A stretch of 32,717 bases of DNA from Lentzea aerocolonigenes (GCF_000955955.1 NZ_JYJG01000285.1:1-32717), one strand, 5' to 3'. Positions 15,910-25,876 are shown, numbered from the stretch's first letter. A program made the numbers and translations. The notes: generated by a model not told the origin, from the letters alone.

Positions 15910-18900
15910 CCACCACGTACACCTACGACGCGATGTCGCGCCCGGTCAGCACGACCTTCCCGGCCACGACCGACGCGATCACCGGAGTGCGGCACCAGAA
16001 GCGCGTCACGACCACCTATGACGTCGACGGGAACGCAGTGCGGCAGGAGGAATCCGACCTGCTGGGCGGCGACCCCACCCGGACGACCACCACGGTGTAC
16101 GACGATCACAACCGCGTGCAGCGGGTGGTAGACCCGGAAGGCCGCGAAACCAGCTACGGCTACGACCTGTTCGGCAACAGGACATCCGTTGTGGACGGAA
16201 ATGGCAACCGGACGGACTACGCCTACACCGCACGCAATGCCGTCGCCGAGGTCCGGCTGCGCGACTACCAGCCCGTTGCCGGCGAGCCGGATCCCGGTGA
16301 CTACCTCGTGGTCAACTCCTACACCTACGACTACGCCGGTCGGATCGCCAGCAGTACCGACGCCATGGGCCGCCGGGTGGAGTACGTCTACTACGGCGAC
16401 GACCTGTTGCGCAGAAAGACGCTGGTCGACTTCCACGACCCAGCGGGGGCGAAGCGGGACTACGTGATGGAGGACAACGTCTACGACGGCGCCGGTCACC
16501 TGACCAAACAGTGGACCGGAAACCGCACGCGCGTCACTCAGCACACCGTGAACGTGGCCGGGCAGGTCGCGGCGACGGTCGTCGATCCGGGTGGGCTGGC
16601 TCGCAGCACCGCGTTCAAGTACGACCTGGGTGGCAACGTCGTCCAGGCCGCGCAGACCGGCCTGCCGTCGAACGTGCCGTGGCCGGTCGCCACCACCTCG
16701 ACCGTGACGGACACCGGCTACGACACCGCGGGCCGCAAGATCAGCGAAACGATGTCCGGCGGCGGGATCAGCCGGGTCAACCGGTTCGGCTACGACCAGC
16801 GGGGACTACTCACGTCCACTGTGGACCCCAGGGAGTTCACCACCGACTACACGAACGACGAACTGGGCAGGCAGATCTCCGTCACCACGGCGCCGGTCGC
16901 GGTCGAAAGCGGCGGCGGCAGCCCGCAGACCGTCCGCCCGGTCACGACCACCGGTTACGACACGTTCGGCGCGCCGACCGCTCAGCGCGACCCTCTCGGC
17001 AACGTCACCAGGTTCACCAACGACCGGCTCGGTAGGCCGGTGACGGTCACCGGGGCGTCCTACACACCTCCGGGCGGCCAGCCGATCACCCCAGTGGCAC
17101 AGGTGCGTTACGACGGCGTGGGCAACCGGACCGAGATCACCGACTCTCGTGGAAGCACCGCCAGGTTCGGCTACGACCGGCTGAACCGGCTGGTGAGCAA
17201 GGACCTGCCGGCCGCCACGAACGACGACCGGGCGGTCTGGCACTACACCTACACCCGCACCGGCAAACCGCTGTCCACGACGGACCCGAGCGGCGCGGTC
17301 GTCCAGACCACGTACGACGACCTGGACCGCGAGATCACGAGCACCAAGGCCGAACGGTTCCCGGTAGCTGACGCGTTCATCAGCACCCACCGCTATGACG
17401 ACGCGGGCAACCCGATCGAGTCGACCTCGCCGACCGGGGCGGTGACCAGGACCGAGTACGACGTGACCGGCGCGGCGGTGCGGATCACCGACCCAACCGG
17501 TGTCCGAACGCAGTTCGGGTACGACTACGCCGGCCGGCAGGTTCGATCGACCGACGGCGCTGGGCGGACGGCCCGCAGGGACTACGACTCGCTTGGGCGG
17601 CTGATCACGGAGACCGACCTCAAACCGGACGGCGCGACCATCCGCACCCGGTCCTACGGCTATGACGCCGCCGGGAACAAGACGAGCGCGACCACCGCCG
17701 CGAGCGTCACGACCACCTACGCCTACAACTCCGCCAACCAGCTGATCTCGCAGACCGAACCTGTCTCGGCGACCGCGTCGATCACCACCTCGTACGGGTA
17801 CGACGCCGGTGGCGCGCGCACCCGGTACACCGACGGACGCGGCAACGCGACCACGTTCACGGTGAACAGCCTGCGGCTCGCCGAGTCGGTGGTCGAACCG
17901 GCCACCGCGGCCTATCCGAAGGCGGCCGACCGCACGTGGACGACGTCCTACGACGCGGGCGGCAACCCGGTCCGGTTCACGGCGCCCGGCAACGTCGTGC
18001 GCCAGCGGGACTACGACGCTGCCGGACTGCTCACCCAAGAGTCCGGTTCAGGTGCCGAGGAGGCGACGGCCAGCAGGGTTCGGCACCACGACCTGCTCGG
18101 CAGGCTGACCGGGGTGAGCACGCCCGCAGGTGACGACACCTTCGCCTACAACGACAGGGGCCAGTTGGTCACCGCCGCCGGCCCGTCCGGCGCCGCCCGG
18201 TTCGAGTACGACGCCGACGGCAACGTCACGTCCAGGACCGACAGCACGGGTACGTCGCGGTTCGCCTACGACCGCGGCCGGCTGACCTCGCTCACCGATG
18301 GCCTCACCGGCGGGGTGATCGGCTACGGCTACGACGCCGCGGGCAAGCTGACCACGCGGAACTACGGTGCTGGGCGAGTGCGCACGACCGGCTACGACGA
18401 CCTCGGCAGACTCACCAGCGACGTGCTGCGCGACGGGGCCGGACAAGCTTTCTCCACGCTGACCTACGGCTACGACGCCGAAGATCATTTGATCAGCAAG
18501 ACCGTTGGCGGAACGAACAACACCTACCGCTACGACCAAGCGGGGCGGCTGCTGTCCTGGACCGCGGGCGGAACCACCACCGAGTACACGTGGGACGCCG
18601 CGGGCAACCGGATCTCGGCGGGCGGCAAGGCGGCCATCTTCGACGAACGCAATCGGCTGCTCAACGACGGGACATCCACTTACACCTACAGCGCCCGAGG
18701 CACTCTCGACACGAAAGTCACCGGCACGACAACCCGGCGGACGCGGTTCGACGCCTTCGACCGGCTCACCGTGCGCGACGCCGTGCACTACGAATACGAC
18801 GGCCTGGACCGGATCCACTCGCGGGACGGCGCCGGCTTCGGCTATGCGGGGGCCGGTGACGCGCCGGTGTCGTTCGGCGACGCGCGCTACAGCCGTGACG

Positions 18901-20279
18901 CCGGGGAGGAGCTGATCTCCACCGGCACCGGCGCGGCCGCACAACTGTCCATTGCGGACAAACACGGTGACGTCATCGGTTCGTTCGGTTCTACCGACGC
19001 GAAGTCCGCGACCGCCGCCCGTACCTACGATCCGTTCGGAAAGGTCACCGGAACCCCGGTGGACATCGGGTTCCAGGGCGAGTGGACCGATCCGGCCGGT
19101 GACGTCGCGATGGGTGCCCGCTGGTACGACAGCGGCACCGGCACTTTCCAGTCCCGCGACGACGTGGAGCACCAGACGGGCGGCGGCGCGGTGCTGGCCA
19201 ACCGTTATGCCTACGGTGCGAGCGCTCCGCTCGACTATGTCGACCCGGATGGCCACATGGTCAACCACGAGTCGAGCTCGTACCCCACCCCGGTCTGGCA
19301 CGACACCGGCGGGCCTCGCTGGAGCCCGCTGGACTGGTTGCCGCCAGATCTCCGTAAGGCAGCAGACCGCGTGCAGGACGCCGTGAAGATGGCCCTTTAC
19401 CACGCCCTCAGGCTCAAGGACCAGCACGACAGGATCGTCGCGAAGGTCTTCAAGTGGGTCGTGGGGGCCGCCGAAGACGGATGGTTCGGCGTGGGGCCGA
19501 AGATCGCGGTCAAGGTGACCAAGGCCGCGATCCGGCTGGCGCCCAAGGCGGCGAAGGTGGCCGGCGATCTGGTCAGGAACGTCGTGGACGATCACGTCAA
19601 ACACGCGCAGAACCTCCTCAACGAGGCGAAGCAGTACGGCCAGACGGTGGTGGCGGGCGCGCAGCACCTGTGGCAGGAGGCGTGGGACTCGTCGTACGGG
19701 CAGATGTATCGCAACGGGTTCAAGTGTCTCGCCGAGCTCGACGGCAAAGCCTGCGGCGACATGTGGAACAACGTCGGCCAGAACCTCGCCAAGGCGCAGT
19801 GGAATCCGCTCCAGGCCTGGAAACATACGCTGAAGGCGCTCGGTGACGGAGCGGGCGCGGCCTCCGGGGTGCTCGGCTCGCTCCCGGTCGTGGGGACGCT
19901 GGGTGGTGTCCTGTCGGTCGGCGCGCTGGTTCTGCACGGCGCGGCGGCGCTCGGCGGCGCGCATGTCGAGCCGTACGAGTTCGGTGAGGACGTCCTGGGC
20001 GTGCTGCTCGGGTTCACGCCGCTCGGCTACGCGCTGGGAGGCGCGAAGGTCGTCGCGAAGGTGTGGGAAGTCGGTGGCGCCGGAGCCACCAGTGCCCTCT
20101 GGCCGCCCGACCGGCTGGCAGAGGAGTTCACGCCCAGGAACCCGCCCGCGAGGCTCGCCGTGGTGATGGGATCCGTCTGCCCGGCGCTGTGGCTCTCGAT
20201 TCCGCTCATCAACAAGCTTCCCGGCGCCGTTGCGGCGGACGTGAGGGAGAACTGGAACAGGAACGTGAGGGGGAAGTGA
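15816..20279 (+). CDS. Giant RHS/YD-repeat protein, C-terminal part with RHS core and unknown tail
   Basis: Continuation of the gene that begins at 11410; ATG 15816 is an internal Met, not a real start. More than 30 YD repeats are visible (TNYTYDSLGR, FGYDRLNR, YGYDAAGN, TGYDDLGR and others), which build the beta-cocoon of RHS proteins. The RHS-associated core ends at 19256: ARTYDPFGKVTGTP, GDVAMGARWYDSGTGTFQSRDDV, NRYAYGASAPLDYVDPDGH. The variable C-terminal domain (19257-20276, about 340 residues) is helix-rich and basic in places (IAVKVTKAAIRLAPKAAKVAG), with hydrophobic stretches SGVLGSLPVVGTLGGVLSVG and LGVLLGFTPLGYALGGAKVV. In polymorphic toxins this position holds the effector. I recognise no toxin family, and no immunity gene follows. 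The stop overlaps the next start. Confidence 0.88.
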   Translation: MPSGLVTNYTYDSLGRKKTETQISDSYPGGLTTTYTYDAMSRPVSTTFPATTDAITGVRHQKRVTTTYDVDGNAVRQEESDLLGGDPTRTTTTVYDDHNRVQRVVDPEGRETSYGYDLFGNRTSVVDGNGNRTDYAYTARNAVAEVRLRDYQPVAGEPDPGDYLVVNSYTYDYAGRIASSTDAMGRRVEYVYYGDDLLRRKTLVDFHDPAGAKRDYVMEDNVYDGAGHLTKQWTGNRTRVTQHTVNVAGQVAATVVDPGGLARSTAFKYDLGGNVVQAAQTGLPSNVPWPVATTSTVTDTGYDTAGRKISETMSGGGISRVNRFGYDQRGLLTSTVDPREFTTDYTNDELGRQISVTTAPVAVESGGGSPQTVRPVTTTGYDTFGAPTAQRDPLGNVTRFTNDRLGRPVTVTGASYTPPGGQPITPVAQVRYDGVGNRTEITDSRGSTARFGYDRLNRLVSKDLPAATNDDRAVWHYTYTRTGKPLSTTDPSGAVVQTTYDDLDREITSTKAERFPVADAFISTHRYDDAGNPIESTSPTGAVTRTEYDVTGAAVRITDPTGVRTQFGYDYAGRQVRSTDGAGRTARRDYDSLGRLITETDLKPDGATIRTRSYGYDAAGNKTSATTAASVTTTYAYNSANQLISQTEPVSATASITTSYGYDAGGARTRYTDGRGNATTFTVNSLRLAESVVEPATAAYPKAADRTWTTSYDAGGNPVRFTAPGNVVRQRDYDAAGLLTQESGSGAEEATASRVRHHDLLGRLTGVSTPAGDDTFAYNDRGQLVTAAGPSGAARFEYDADGNVTSRTDSTGTSRFAYDRGRLTSLTDGLTGGVIGYGYDAAGKLTTRNYGAGRVRTTGYDDLGRLTSDVLRDGAGQAFSTLTYGYDAEDHLISKTVGGTNNTYRYDQAGRLLSWTAGGTTTEYTWDAAGNRISAGGKAAIFDERNRLLNDGTSTYTYSARGTLDTKVTGTTTRRTRFDAFDRLTVRDAVHYEYDGLDRIHSRDGAGFGYAGAGDAPVSFGDARYSRDAGEELISTGTGAAAQLSIADKHGDVIGSFGSTDAKSATAARTYDPFGKVTGTPVDIGFQGEWTDPAGDVAMGARWYDSGTGTFQSRDDVEHQTGGGAVLANRYAYGASAPLDYVDPDGHMVNHESSSYPTPVWHDTGGPRWSPLDWLPPDLRKAADRVQDAVKMALYHALRLKDQHDRIVAKVFKWVVGAAEDGWFGVGPKIAVKVTKAAIRLAPKAAKVAGDLVRNVVDDHVKHAQNLLNEAKQYGQTVVAGAQHLWQEAWDSSYGQMYRNGFKCLAELDGKACGDMWNNVGQNLAKAQWNPLQAWKHTLKALGDGAGAASGVLGSLPVVGTLGGVLSVGALVLHGAAALGGAHVEPYEFGEDVLGVLLGFTPLGYALGGAKVVAKVWEVGGAGATSALWPPDRLAEEFTPRNPPARLAVVMGSVCPALWLSIPLINKLPGAVAADVRENWNRNVRGK
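19257..20276 (+). other. Uncharacterised variable C-terminal domain of the RHS protein
   Basis: Begins right after the conserved DPDGH motif where RHS proteins are usually autocleaved or switch to their variable tip. It contains PVWHDTGGPRWSPLDWLPPDLRKAADRVQDAV, a long basic helical part, two Cys (FKCLAEL, KACGDMW) and two or three hydrophobic segments of 18-22 residues in its second half. Candidate roles are membrane insertion or pore formation, or simply anchoring. I see no nuclease, deaminase or protease signature. Confidence 0.6.
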
Positions 20280-22579
20280 TGCGTCGCAAGGTGGTGTGCG
20301 CTCCGACGAGACGGGTATTCCTGCTCGTGGTGGCGATGCTGACGGCACTGGTGGTGGTTCCGGACGTGCAAATGGCGCGCGCGGACGCGGCGGGGATCGG
20401 CGGCGACTACGTGCCGCTGGCGGCACCGTTCCGCGTCGTCGACACGACCAAAGGAACCGGTGGCGTCACCGGTCCGCGTGGACCTGGCAGCACCACGGTG
20501 TTCTCCGTGCTGGGCAGCGGTGGCATTCCGGCCACCGGCGTGACCGCGGTGCTGGCCGACATCGCGCCGGTGTTCCCGACAGCCAGCACCTGGCTTCAGG
20601 TATGGGAAGACGGCACGCCGCGGTCTTCATCGTCCACAGTGAACATTCCGGCCAGCGGCGCCGCACTGTCCAACAGTGCCGTCGTCCCGGTCAGCCCGGC
20701 CGGCAAGATCGACGTGTACAACAACTCCGGCAACGTCCACGTGACCATCGACGTGCACGGCTACTTCACGTCGGTGCCGGGCGGCACCGGGCGCGGAGGG
20801 TTCGTGCCAGCAACGCACACCAAGATCCTCGACACCTACCTCGGAATCGGGACACCGAAAGCGGCGATTCCGGCGAACGGCAGCCTGACCGTCCAGATCA
20901 CCGGTGGCGTCATCCCGGCAGGCGCCAACGCGGCCTTCCTGGACGTGCTGGTGTTCAGCGCGACCAAACCGGGCTGGCTCGGCGTCCTGCCGAGCAACAG
21001 CAGCGTCCTCGACTACCCGGTTGGCGCGACCGCGACCGGTGCGGCCGTGAAACTGGACGGTGCCGGCAGGGCGGTTTTCCGCAACAACGGCGCCGCGCCG
21101 ATCCACCTCCAGCTCGTCGCCCAGGGCTACTTCACCGCCGACTCCGCCACCGGTGCCGGGCTGCGCAAGGCGTCCGGCCGGTTGGCCGGCGGCCTCTCCG
21201 TTGCCGCCAACTCCACTGTGGACGTTGCGGTGGGTGGCCGGTTCGGCCTGCCGACCAGGTCGATCGCGGGCGCCGCGATCAACCTGACCACGCTCAGCCA
21301 GTCCAAGCCCGGCTACCTCAAGGCGTGGCCGCTCGGCGAACCTGAGCCGGACGCCTCGCTGGCCAACTACAGCCCCGGCGTCCCACGCGCGGATCAGGCC
21401 ATCGTCAAGACCGGAACCGAGGGCAAGATCCGCATCAAGAACGTCGGCGCCGCCAGCGTCACGCTGTACGTGGACCTGCAGGCGTGGTTCGCCGACCCGC
21501 TGCCGTCGCTGCAGATCGAGCAGAACTCACGGGTCTCGGTGTTCCAACCGGCCAAGGAGAGCGGTGCCCAGTTCGCCCCTGTCGAGTACGCCTACGTCAA
21601 CAACCTCGGCCAGCTGATGCACGGCCACCAGACGCAGATCGACCAGTTCGACAGGATCCAGTGGACGACCGTGTCGGGCAACGAGGCGTTCACCGGACAG
21701 CCGAGCCTCGCCCAGTCCGCCGACGGCAAGCTGCAGCTCACGGCCCAGAACACCGACAGCGGGATCTGGTCGCTCACCAGCCAGAAGGCACCGAACGGCG
21801 ACCCGGTCGACTGGGCACCCTGGACGAGGCTGGGTGGTTCCATGTCGTCCGCCCCGGTGGCGGGCAAGCTCCCCGACGGCTCGCTCGCCCGGTTCGCAGT
21901 GGACAGCGACGGCCGGCTCTGGCAGCTGACGTCAGAGCCGAGCTGGACCAGCCTGGGCGACGCCGACCTGGCGGGAACTCCCACAGTCGTCACGATTCGC
22001 GACGGTCTTCAGCTGTTCGCGCTGAACACCACGGGCACCCTTCTCACCGCGATCTATCGCGATGGCGCACTGTCGGGCTGGACGAGCCTCGGCGGCACCG
22101 GGCTCACCGGTTCTCCCGCGGTGATCGTCACGCCGGGCTTCCGGGCGCGGGTGGTCGTGCGGAGTGCGGACGGCACTCTCGTCACCAAGCTGCAGGAGGT
22201 GAGCGGAACGTTTCCGACGGCGTGGGAGTCGGTCGGCGACTTCGTGGCCGTCGGATCGCCTGCCGTGGTGATCAGCCCGGTCACCGGCAAGACCGAGATG
22301 TTCGCGCGTGGGGCGGACAACGAGATCTACCTGACCGACGAGACCACGCAGGGGGCCGGAACCTGGACGCCGTGGAGCCTGCTGCGTGGCAACACCAACC
22401 CACCGACCACCAACCCGGACCCCTCCGCCACCGACCCGAGCGTCTTCAACTTCACCAACGTCAACGGCAACGGGTTTGCCGTGATCTTCCGGAACCGCAA
22501 CAACGTCCTGCGGTGGTACGCGATCTACACAAACGGCGCAGCTAAGTCCACCGCGCACAGCGTGGCCCTGCCGAAGTGA
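20279..22579 (+). CDS. Secreted protein with repeated beta-sandwich domains and PLL-like propeller
   Basis: 766 residues; ATG 20279 overlaps the RHS stop as TGATG, so translation is probably coupled. Residues 1-37 are a signal peptide (MRRKVVCAPTRR, VFLLVVAMLTALVVVP, then ARADAAG). Three related beta-sandwich units follow: about 42-165 (YVPLAAPFRVVDTTKGTGG to IDVHGYFTSV), 170-290 (FVPATHTKILDTYLGIG to LVAQGYFTAD) and 292-405 (LRKASGRLAGGL to LYVDLQAWFAD). These RVVDT-type units are frequent in actinobacterial secreted proteins. From about 430 on comes a lectin-like PLL propeller with repeated blades (DGKLQLTAQNTDSGIWSL, DGRLWQLTSEPSWTSLG, ADNEIYLTDE). No catalytic residues are visible. A surface-binding partner of the RHS protein is the natural guess. 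Confidence 0.85.
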   Translation: MRRKVVCAPTRRVFLLVVAMLTALVVVPDVQMARADAAGIGGDYVPLAAPFRVVDTTKGTGGVTGPRGPGSTTVFSVLGSGGIPATGVTAVLADIAPVFPTASTWLQVWEDGTPRSSSSTVNIPASGAALSNSAVVPVSPAGKIDVYNNSGNVHVTIDVHGYFTSVPGGTGRGGFVPATHTKILDTYLGIGTPKAAIPANGSLTVQITGGVIPAGANAAFLDVLVFSATKPGWLGVLPSNSSVLDYPVGATATGAAVKLDGAGRAVFRNNGAAPIHLQLVAQGYFTADSATGAGLRKASGRLAGGLSVAANSTVDVAVGGRFGLPTRSIAGAAINLTTLSQSKPGYLKAWPLGEPEPDASLANYSPGVPRADQAIVKTGTEGKIRIKNVGAASVTLYVDLQAWFADPLPSLQIEQNSRVSVFQPAKESGAQFAPVEYAYVNNLGQLMHGHQTQIDQFDRIQWTTVSGNEAFTGQPSLAQSADGKLQLTAQNTDSGIWSLTSQKAPNGDPVDWAPWTRLGGSMSSAPVAGKLPDGSLARFAVDSDGRLWQLTSEPSWTSLGDADLAGTPTVVTIRDGLQLFALNTTGTLLTAIYRDGALSGWTSLGGTGLTGSPAVIVTPGFRARVVVRSADGTLVTKLQEVSGTFPTAWESVGDFVAVGSPAVVISPVTGKTEMFARGADNEIYLTDETTQGAGTWTPWSLLRGNTNPPTTNPDPSATDPSVFNFTNVNGNGFAVIFRNRNNVLRWYAIYTNGAAKSTAHSVALPK

Positions 22580-22593
22580 CAGCGCGCGTCTCC

Positions 22594-22633
22594 AGAGGGT
22601 TCTCACAGGTCAGATCCTGTGGGAACCCTCTTT
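22594..22633 (+). terminator. Strong rho-independent-type terminator after the RHS/PLL operon
   Basis: A 16-bp stem, AGAGGGTTCTCACAGG and CCTGTGGGAACCCTCT, pairs throughout with one G-U, around a 6-base loop (TCAGAT), and is followed by TTT. It lies 15 bp after the stop of the PLL protein and closes the transcription unit before the SARP regulator. Confidence 0.88.
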
Positions 22634-22721
22634 GCGTGCCCGCGCCGGAGCAACCTTCGCATCATGCTCCGCGTGGACGGGAGGTGTAGGACCATTGGTG
22701 GGCGATGCAGGGGGGATTTGA

Positions 22722-25712
22722 ATGCGGTTCGTGTTGCTGGGACCGATGGAGGGCTGGTCGGGGGACCGGCCGGTGGACCTGGGCACCGGCCGGCAGCAAT
22801 GCGTGTTGGCTGCGTTGCTGGTGACGCCGGACCGGCCGGTGACGGCCGAGGTGTTGATCGACCGGGTGTGGGGCGGTGAGCCACCCGATGCGGCAAGGTC
22901 CGCGTTGTACGCCTACGTCGCCCGGATCCGACGCCTCCTTGGTCAGCATGACTCGAGCGTGCACGTACGTCGCCGCAGCGGCGGCTACGAGGTGCAGGCC
23001 GACGATGATGCGGTCGACCTGTGGTGCTGGGACCGGTTGCGCAAGCAGGCCTGGCAGGCCACAGGGCAGCGCCGGGCAGAGCTGCTCGACGCGGCGCTGG
23101 ACCTCGTGCGCGGCAGGCCGTTGGACAACCTCGACACGCGCTGGGCCTCGCAGGTACGGGCGACGCTGACGCGGCAGCACGTCGACGTGCTGGCTGATTG
23201 GGCGGAGGTTGTGACAGAGCTCGGCAGAGCTGAGGATGTCGTGCGGCGGCTGGCCGAGCCGGTCGCCGCATCTCCCGCGGCTGAACGGTTGGTGGCGGCG
23301 TACATGCGTGCCCTGCACCTGACCGGCAGGACAGCTGAGGCGCTGGAAAGCTTCGTCCGCTGCCGTGAGCACATCAGCACGGAGCTGGGTGTGGATCCCG
23401 GTCCACAGTTGCGTGGATTGCACATGACGTTGTTGCGCGGTGATCGGGACACGTCACCCGCTAGGCCGGGAGGTCCCGCTCAGTTGCCGTTGGCGGTCGC
23501 GGACTTCACCGGCCGGGCCGACGCGCTGCGTTCGCTGGACCGCTTGCTGTCGGACGCGGAAGCCACTGCGCTGACGATCGTCGTGATCAGCGGCACCGCC
23601 GGTGTCGGTAAGACCGCGCTCGCCACCCATTGGGCGCACCGGGTGGCCCGGCGGTTCGTCGACGGGCAGCTGCACGTCAACCTCAACGGCTACGCGCCGG
23701 ATCGGCCGATGGCCACGACCAGGGCGCTGGAGCTCATGTTGCTCGCGCTCGGCGTGCCGGGCGAGCAGATCCCGCCGGACGCCGAGGCCATGGCTTCGTT
23801 GTACCGCACCGCTTTGGCGGGCAAACGGGTGCTGGTGTTCCTCGACAACGCCGCGAGCGCCGAGCAGGTGCGGGTGTTGTTGCCCGGCCAACCGGGTTGC
23901 CTCGTGCTGGTCACCAGCCGTGACCAGCTCGGTGGTCTGGTCGCGATGGACGGCGCGCGGCGTATCGCGCTCGACGTGTTGACCGACCGCGATTCCGCCG
24001 CCCTGCTCAGCCGGCTGCTCGGTGCAGAGAGGGCGTCCGCAGAACCGGTGGCGATCGCCCGGCTCGCCCGGCTGTGCGGCGGTCTGCCGCTGGCGTTGCG
24101 GATCGCGGCGGCCAACCTGGACGACCGGCCGCTGGGCGAGCAGACGGAGGAGCTCGCCGACGACAGGCTCGGCAGGCTTGTCGTCGAGGGTGATCCGCTG
24201 GCCGTTGTGGAGGTGCACTTCTACAACTCCTACCGCAAGCTCACCGACGACGAACGCCGGATGTTCCACGCGTTCGGCTGGCTGCCGGGCTCGGACGCCG
24301 GCGTCGAGGCCGCTGCCGCGTCGACAGGGTCCACAGTGGACGAATCGCGCGATCTGCTGTCCCGCTTGGTCTACCAGCATTTGGTCGATGAGCACCGGCC
24401 TGGGCGCTACACCTGCCACGACCTGTTGCGGGAGTATGCCGCACGTAGTGCGCCTGAAAACGAGAGAGCCGTTGCGCGGCACCGGGTCTACGACTGGTAC
24501 CTCAACACGGCCGATGTCGCGATGGACCGGGTCGACCCACCGCGCCGCAAGTTCGGCGACTCGGTCCCCACCGACCTCACTCCACACCTCGCCGGCTACC
24601 AGCAAGCGATGGCCTGGCTGGAAACCGAGCGGCTCAACCTGGCCGAGGTGGTCGCCACCGCGACCGCACACGGCCTGCCCGGTCACGCCTGGCGCATCCC
24701 GCAGGCGCTGCACCGGTTCTACAACATCCGCGGTTACACGCACGACTGGCTGGCCACCCACAGCGTCGCACTCGAAGCCGCTCGTGCTGACGGAAACCCG
24801 GCCGGACAGGTGGAAACCCTGTTCAACCTGGCGACCGCGTTGCGCAGGGTCGGCCGGCTCGCCGAAGCTCACGACAACTGCGTGGCGGCAGTCGACCTCG
24901 CGCGGCGGGTCGGCGACCGCAGGGGCGAGGCGTTCGCGCTCGGCACGCTGGGCGTCGTCAACTGGCGGATCGGGCGGAACACGGAGTCCGCCGCGGCCCT
25001 GCGGTCCGCCATCTCACTGCACCGCGAGCTCGGAAACATCCAGGCGCTGGCGAACACCCTGGGCAACCTCGGCGTGATCGAGGAGGAATCTGGCCACCGC
25101 TTGGAGGCGATCAAGCTGTACGAGGAGGCTCTGGAGCGGTTGAACGCCGTTGGCCACAACGTCGGACAAGCGGTCGTGCTCGCCAACATCGCCAATCTGC
25201 ACGAGCGGCTCGGCCAGTACCACGAAGCACTGGACCACCACCAGCAAGCCCTTGTGCTGAACCGAGAAAACAGCGATCGGCAAGGCGAGGCCGCCGTGCT
25301 CACCAACCTCGGCACCACCTACTGCTGCCTGGCGGACTACCCGGCTGCCTTCGAACACCACCGCCAGGCACTCGACCTGGCCCGCGATATGGGCAACCTC
25401 GACCAGGAAAGCCAGATCCACAACTTCATCGGCGACACCTACTACGCCACCAAGCAGTACGACAACGCTGTGACCAGCCACCAGCGCGCACTCGACCTCG
25501 CCACAACGACCGGTAGTCGCCTGATGCAGGCCCACGCCCACCGCGGCATAGCGCGCGCCCTTCATGCTCGCGGCGAGCACGACGCGGCCTGCCCGCATTG
25601 GCAGATTGCGCTGTCCCTCTACGCCAATGCGGGGGTGGAGCACGGCGCCCTGCTGCGGGCGGAGATCGCGGGTCTCGACCCGCACTGCGCTGTCGATTCC
25701 ACGTCGAAGTAG
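22722..25712 (+). CDS. AfsR-like SARP regulator (SARP, NB-ARC, TPR)
   Basis: 996 residues; ATG 22722 follows GGGGGG with a 6-base gap. Domains in order: winged-helix DNA-binding domain about 1-92 (MRFVLLGPMEGW, VLIDRVWGGEPPDAARSALYAYVARIRRLL, GGYEVQ); bacterial transcriptional activation domain about 97-240 (YMRALHLTGRTAEALESF, ISTELGVDPGPQLRGLH); NB-ARC/AP-ATPase from about 262, with P-loop ISGTAGVGKTALA (288-300), Walker B VLVFLDNA and the LVTSRDQL sensor; winged-helix region; then TPR repeats about 690-985 (ANTLGNLGVIEEESGHRLEAIKLYEEALE, AVVLANIANLHERLGQYHEALDHHQQAL and more). It should act as an ATP-dependent transcription activator, typically of secreted or secondary-metabolic functions. 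Plausible targets are the CAAGG repeats at 11334 and 29855. Confidence 0.93.
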   Translation: MRFVLLGPMEGWSGDRPVDLGTGRQQCVLAALLVTPDRPVTAEVLIDRVWGGEPPDAARSALYAYVARIRRLLGQHDSSVHVRRRSGGYEVQADDDAVDLWCWDRLRKQAWQATGQRRAELLDAALDLVRGRPLDNLDTRWASQVRATLTRQHVDVLADWAEVVTELGRAEDVVRRLAEPVAASPAAERLVAAYMRALHLTGRTAEALESFVRCREHISTELGVDPGPQLRGLHMTLLRGDRDTSPARPGGPAQLPLAVADFTGRADALRSLDRLLSDAEATALTIVVISGTAGVGKTALATHWAHRVARRFVDGQLHVNLNGYAPDRPMATTRALELMLLALGVPGEQIPPDAEAMASLYRTALAGKRVLVFLDNAASAEQVRVLLPGQPGCLVLVTSRDQLGGLVAMDGARRIALDVLTDRDSAALLSRLLGAERASAEPVAIARLARLCGGLPLALRIAAANLDDRPLGEQTEELADDRLGRLVVEGDPLAVVEVHFYNSYRKLTDDERRMFHAFGWLPGSDAGVEAAAASTGSTVDESRDLLSRLVYQHLVDEHRPGRYTCHDLLREYAARSAPENERAVARHRVYDWYLNTADVAMDRVDPPRRKFGDSVPTDLTPHLAGYQQAMAWLETERLNLAEVVATATAHGLPGHAWRIPQALHRFYNIRGYTHDWLATHSVALEAARADGNPAGQVETLFNLATALRRVGRLAEAHDNCVAAVDLARRVGDRRGEAFALGTLGVVNWRIGRNTESAAALRSAISLHRELGNIQALANTLGNLGVIEEESGHRLEAIKLYEEALERLNAVGHNVGQAVVLANIANLHERLGQYHEALDHHQQALVLNRENSDRQGEAAVLTNLGTTYCCLADYPAAFEHHRQALDLARDMGNLDQESQIHNFIGDTYYATKQYDNAVTSHQRALDLATTTGSRLMQAHAHRGIARALHARGEHDAACPHWQIALSLYANAGVEHGALLRAEIAGLDPHCAVDSTSK

Positions 25713-25823
25713 TTCCATCACGACGCCCGCCTCATGATGCCTGCACTTGGTGGCGAACCAGCTATTCGAAGGAAGACGGCTCCGTTCGGCCAGATGTGAC
25801 GGTCACGCCGCCGTTCGATCGAG

Positions 25824-25853
25824 TTGCACGCAGCGTGAACGCCCGCGTACGTT
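25824..25853 (+). promoter_or_regulatory. Candidate promoter of the SARP-WD40 gene
   Basis: TTGCAC (25824-25829) and TACGTT (25848-25853) form a -35/-10 pair with an 18-bp spacer. They sit in the 164-bp gap between the two regulator genes, about 24 bp before ATG 25877. The fit is moderate, and read-through from the upstream regulator is also possible. Confidence 0.4.
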
Positions 25854-25876
25854 ATGTGCCGGGGAGGGTGTGGCCG

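Noticed and set aside
18048..20426. Minus-strand open frame of 792 codons opposite the RHS C-terminus
   Set aside because: Same reason: codon-bias shadow of the RHS gene, no motif or ribosome site.
23454..24872. Minus-strand open frame of 472 codons inside the AfsR-like gene
   Set aside because: It is antisense to intact NB-ARC sequence, and the composition is that of a shadow frame.
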